Positions 40,888 to 43,151 of a stretch of DNA of 43,151 bases are shown here, piece after piece. This stretch comes from Thermoplasmata archaeon (GTDB lineage: Archaea > Thermoplasmatota > Thermoplasmata > WALJ01): NCBI GenBank assembly GCA_027006785.1, contig JALTFR010000039.1, positions 1 to 43,151 on the forward strand, read 5' to 3'. The translations under genes were made by a program, and so were the position numbers. Numbering within the stretch: position 1 is the first letter of the stretch; every line of letters starts with the position of its first letter. The notes under the pieces are model-generated. The model searched no databases, was not told where the DNA came from, and worked only from the letters and a program-made list of their open reading frames with translations.

Positions 40888-42789
40888 GTGAAATCCTCGC
40901 TGTCCTCATTCGACATAGCCGCACTTGTCAAGGAACTGGACGATGTGCTGAAAGGCGCCTTCCTGGACAAAATATACCAGCCTGAGAGGGACGAGTTACT
41001 GCTGGTCTTCAACACGAAGTCCGGCAAAAAGGAACTCCTTCTGAAGGCAGGGCGCTACATGTTCCTGGGAAGGAAAGGCGAGAACCCGCAGGAACCGAGC
41101 AGCATGGTTATGTTCCTCAGAAAGAACCTTGGGAACGCAAGGGTCTCGGAGGTGAGGCAGCACGGCTTTGACAGAATCGTTGAAATCGAACTGGAAAAGG
41201 CTGAAAAGTACACGATAATCGCGGAGTTCTTCCGAAACGGGAACATAAGCGTGGTGAAGGACGGCATCATCCTTGTTCCGCTCTTCTTCCAGAGATGGTC
41301 CACCCGGGCTCTCATCCCGAAAGAAGAGTACAGATACCCGCCTGAGAGCGCTGACCCGCACACATTATCGGTGGAGGAGGTCGGAGAGCGTCTGAGAGAG
41401 AGCGATAAGGACCTTGTGAGGACGCTTGCGACACGGTTGAACCTCGGCGGCACATACGCGGAGGAGCTCTGCCTCATGGCAGGCGTGGACAAGAAAAGGA
41501 AGGCGAAGGAACTCGGGGATGATGAGATAGAAAGGGTGGCGAAGGCCCTGAAAGAACTGCTTTCGAAGGAAACGAGGCCTGCGATATACTACGATGGTGG
41601 GAATCCGAAGGATGTGGTCCCGTTTCCCCTGAAGGCCTACGAAGGCCTGGAAAGAAAGGACTTTTCCGACATGAACTCGGCGGTGTTCGAGTACTTCACC
41701 TCGATACATGAGGAAGAGAAGGAAAGGAAAAGCCCTGCCGTGGAGCGTATAGAGCGCCAGATAAGGCAGCAGGAAGAATCGATAGAGCAGTTCAGGAGTG
41801 GCAGCGAGGAAGCAAAGAGGAAGGCGGAGATAATCTACGCACATTATCAAGAGATAGACGCATTTCTCTCAAAGGTCCGGAAGATGAAGGGCAAGGACTT
41901 CGCATCCCTCAAGGACTTGCCGTACTTCGTTTCTGTCCGGCCGGATAAGAAGCTCATAATCATCAGAATAGACGGTGAGGATATAACCCTGGACTTCGCA
42001 GGTGTGAACGAGAGCGCTCAGCGTTACTACGAAGAGGCGAAAAAGCTGAGGGAGAAGATAGAAGGGGCGAAGAAGGCCCTTGAAGAATCGAAGAAGAGGC
42101 TGGAAAAGGCGGAACAGCAGGCCGAGGAATCAAAGAAGACGAAGAAAAGCAGGAAAAAGCAGTGGTTCGAAAGGTATCGGTGGTTCATATCCTCCGATGA
42201 GAACCTCGTCATCGCTGGAAGGGATGCGAAGACCAACGAGCGCGTGGTGAAAAAGCACATGAAGGACGACGACATATACGCCCATGCGGAGATCCACGGA
42301 GCGCCCAGCGTGATAGTGAAAAGTAACAAGGGGGAGGAGATCGGTGAGCAGACCCTGAAAGAGGCCTGCGAGTTCGCGCTCTGCTTCTCAAAGGCCTGGC
42401 CTTCAAAGATAGGAGGGGGAGCTGCATACTGGGTCAGACCATCTCAGGTCAGCAAGACACCTGAGGCCGGAGAGTTCCTTGCTAGGGGGGCATTTGTCAT
42501 AAGGGGAAAGAGGAACTATGTGAAAGCGGACCTGAAACTCGCTGTCGGAATGATGAACTACGGGGATTCAAAGATACCCACATGCGCTCCCCTTTCGGCA
42601 ATGCACAAGTGGTGCGACGAGTACCATGTCATCGTTCCGGGGGATGAAAGGAAGGAAAAGGTGGCCAAGAGGCTGGCTCAGGAACTGGGATGCGAAGTGG
42701 ATGAACTGGTGAGCGCTCTCCCTTCGGGTGGAATAGAGGTGGTTGAGAAGAGAAAGGGCGAAGGGAACAGGGTTACAAGGAAGTTCTGA
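40888..42789 (+). CDS. rqcH: Rqc2/NEMF homologue, NFACT-domain ribosome quality-control factor
   Basis: A 633-residue NFACT protein that binds split 60S/50S subunits holding stalled peptidyl-tRNA. Order: NFACT-N (from MKSSLSSFDIAALVKELDD), a helical HhH-like middle (about 170-240), a long coiled coil (about 280-430, very rich in E/K/R), and the NFACT-R domain beginning WFERYRWFISSDENLVIAGRD with the family stretch DDIYAHAEIHGAPSV. I start at GTG 40888 because it gives the conserved N-terminus and is correctly spaced from the TATA element; a TTG at 40879 would add three residues. The gene is followed by a small GC hairpin (cccg/cggg, about 42807-42820) before the tRNA-Ala locus. Confidence 0.92.
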   Translation: MKSSLSSFDIAALVKELDDVLKGAFLDKIYQPERDELLLVFNTKSGKKELLLKAGRYMFLGRKGENPQEPSSMVMFLRKNLGNARVSEVRQHGFDRIVEIELEKAEKYTIIAEFFRNGNISVVKDGIILVPLFFQRWSTRALIPKEEYRYPPESADPHTLSVEEVGERLRESDKDLVRTLATRLNLGGTYAEELCLMAGVDKKRKAKELGDDEIERVAKALKELLSKETRPAIYYDGGNPKDVVPFPLKAYEGLERKDFSDMNSAVFEYFTSIHEEEKERKSPAVERIERQIRQQEESIEQFRSGSEEAKRKAEIIYAHYQEIDAFLSKVRKMKGKDFASLKDLPYFVSVRPDKKLIIIRIDGEDITLDFAGVNESAQRYYEEAKKLREKIEGAKKALEESKKRLEKAEQQAEESKKTKKSRKKQWFERYRWFISSDENLVIAGRDAKTNERVVKKHMKDDDIYAHAEIHGAPSVIVKSNKGEEIGEQTLKEACEFALCFSKAWPSKIGGGAAYWVRPSQVSKTPEAGEFLARGAFVIRGKRNYVKADLKLAVGMMNYGDSKIPTCAPLSAMHKWCDEYHVIVPGDERKEKVAKRLAQELGCEVDELVSALPSGGIEVVEKRKGEGNRVTRKF

Positions 42790-42839
42790 GAAAAATGCTT
42801 TAATATCCCGTGCTTTTCGGGGGAAATGCAGATGTTCAA

Positions 42840-42915
42840 AAGGCAGAGGCCGCGGGAAAATCATTTAAAATCCATTTCGTTCGCAATCACATGGGCCGGT
42901 AGATCAGCTGGAAGA
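42840..42915 (+). repeat. 76-nt direct repeat, copy 1 (promoter plus tRNA-Ala 5' part)
   Basis: Identical over 76 nt to 42977-43052, a period of 137 nt. It begins with 17 nt equal to tRNA-Ala nucleotides 37-53, continues with a promoter (tttaaaa at 42864-42870), and ends with tRNA-Ala nucleotides 1-23 (42893-42915). The sequence upstream of it is unrelated to tRNA. Confidence 0.9.
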
Positions 42916-42993
42916 CATGAACTTCCTGACAGAAGTTCTGCTCGCACGGGCGTGACCGTGCTCGTGCTGCCTTCGCAAGGCAGAGGCCGCGGG
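42893..42993 (+). pseudogene. interrupted, 3'-truncated tRNA-Ala copy
   Basis: Nucleotides 1-23 of tRNA-Ala (42893-42915) are followed by a 50-nt two-hairpin insert, then tRNA nucleotides 26-53 (42966-42993, anticodon arm, variable loop and the 5' strand of the T stem). It then runs into the promoter of the intact gene, so the T loop, the T-stem 3' strand and the acceptor 3' strand are missing. It cannot make a normal tRNA even if spliced, but its TATA box is in place, so a transcript is expected. Confidence 0.8.
42916..42965 (+). repeat. two-hairpin element, copy C, inserted after tRNA-Ala nucleotide 23
   Basis: Begins catgaacttcc and ends gctcgt. Hairpin 1 pairs GAACTTC with GAAGTTC; hairpin 2 pairs GCACGG with CCGTGC around gcgtga. 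The connector tctgctcgc is identical to copy D (3172-3220), which interrupts tRNA-Arg at the same tRNA position. Hairpin 2 is identical in bases to copies A and B, while hairpin 1 differs from all others but still pairs. Confidence 0.78.
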
Positions 42994-43052
42994 AAAATCA
43001 TTTAAAATCCATTTCGTTCGCAATCACATGGGCCGGTAGATCAGCTGGAAGA
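42977..43052 (+). repeat. 76-nt direct repeat, copy 2
   Basis: Exact second copy of 42840-42915. Its first 17 nt are the end of the interrupted tRNA copy, its middle is the promoter of the intact tRNA-Ala (tttaaaa at 43001-43007, centred 26 nt before 43030), and its last 23 nt are the start of the intact tRNA. The exact identity points to a recent duplication or to an assembly artefact. Confidence 0.9.
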
Positions 43053-43102
43053 TCGCTGCCTTCGCAAGGCAGAGGCCGCGGGTTCAAATCCCGCCCGGTC
43101 CA
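43030..43102 (+). tRNA. tRNA-Ala, anticodon CGC
   Basis: A complete 73-nt cloverleaf. Acceptor GGGCCGG (43030-43036) pairs with CCGGTCC (43095-43101); D arm GATC/GATC; anticodon stem CTGCC/GGCAG around TTCGCAA, anticodon CGC for the codon GCG; variable loop AGGCC; T stem GCGGG/CCCGC with loop TTCAAAT; discriminator A73. The alanine identity pair G3-U70 is present. CCA is not encoded and there is no intron. The TATA box is 26 nt upstream. Confidence 0.96.
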
Positions 43103-43133
43103 CTCGCTCACTTCGTTCGCTCGTGGACCGGGC
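43093..43133 (+). repeat. 11-bp inverted repeat spanning the tRNA-Ala 3' end
   Basis: GCCCGGTCCAC (43093-43103), which is the tRNA 3' end, is followed after 19 nt by its perfect reverse complement GTGGACCGGGC (43123-43133). The loop is tcgctcacttcgttcgctc. A transcript would be able to fold the acceptor 3' strand into an alternative hairpin. Confidence 0.8.
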
Positions 43134-43151
43134 TTATGTTCGGCTATCGCC

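Noticed and set aside
42893-42993. Interrupted tRNA-Ala as an intron-containing or split tRNA
   Set aside because: Removing the insert still leaves no T loop or acceptor 3' strand, and I see no clear bulge-helix-bulge at the junctions. The intact gene next to it makes it unnecessary.
42826-43005. Short open frame with an ATG about 24 nt from tttaata, as in a leaderless gene
   Set aside because: After about five codons it enters the tRNA-Ala repeats and ends in the tRNA promoter, so it is more likely a promoter or relic than a gene. The AT-rich box itself may still be active.
42840-43052. CRISPR array at the repeated tRNA-Ala locus
   Set aside because: Only two repeats of 76 nt, built of promoter and tRNA sequence, with no spacer series and no cas genes in the window.

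Overview
This window is archaeal chromosome, most likely from a Thermoplasmatota-type euryarchaeon (the genus cannot be resolved from the sequence). The evidence is an archaeal information-processing set (RNA polymerase A'', eL30, NusA, Orc1/Cdc6, RfcS, aEF-1beta, archaeal ProRS, Trm1, archaeosine synthase ArcS), archaeal lipid head-group enzymes, an AglB-type oligosaccharyltransferase, and lipoate ligase split into separate LplA and LplB genes as in Thermoplasma. Many genes start at an ATG, GTG or TTG lying about 24-26 nt from a TATA-like box, so leaderless transcription looks common. Base composition is near half G+C by eye; a few small membrane-protein genes are visibly AT-richer.

Layout. 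1-2909: end of rpoA2, then rpl30e, nusA and a fused hexulose-phosphate synthase/RraA-like gene. 2910-3716: a repeat-rich stretch with an intact tRNA-Arg(CCU), a broken 5' copy of the same tRNA, and three copies of a two-hairpin element. 3717-13551: isocitrate/isopropylmalate-type dehydrogenase, WalJ-like metallo-beta-lactamase, SHMT-family enzyme, an orphan membrane protein, a transglutaminase-like protein, an export-protein/epimerase/zinc-ribbon operon, the NfeD-stomatin pair and ProRS. 13625-16535: orc1/cdc6 overlapping queE, then a paralogous pair of two-TM proteins. 16541-18163: acyl-CoA synthetase. 18194-27867 (minus strand): an operon running from a 2159-residue AglB through a CARDB membrane protein, Trm1 and archaetidylserine decarboxylase to archaetidylserine synthase. 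27992-33323: HD phosphohydrolase and ArcS, a racemase-family protein, a phosphoesterase, LplA and LplB. 33338-38687: membrane pyrophosphatase, RfcS, a flavodoxin with a damaged 5' end, and a second, unrelated-looking pair of two-TM paralogues. 38698-42789: aEF-1beta with its zinc-ribbon partner, an acetate-type transporter, MtnA and Rqc2. 42790-43151: tRNA-Ala(CGC) preceded by a tandemly duplicated, interrupted copy.

How it fits together. Transcription and translation genes dominate. QueE and ArcS are two steps of one archaeosine pathway placed 14 kb apart. The minus-strand AglB operon groups surface N-glycosylation with polar lipid head-group synthesis, both being cell-envelope functions.

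The most unusual items are: (1) a roughly 50-nt two-hairpin element that interrupts two different tRNA genes at the same tRNA position (after nucleotide 23), with the hairpin pairing conserved although the bases differ; (2) an AglB enlarged by about 11 tandem beta-sandwich domains; (3) two lineage-specific pairs of two-TM paralogues; (4) an over-represented palindrome GAGCGCTC; (5) a flavodoxin gene with an apparent one-base frameshift and no proper start codon.
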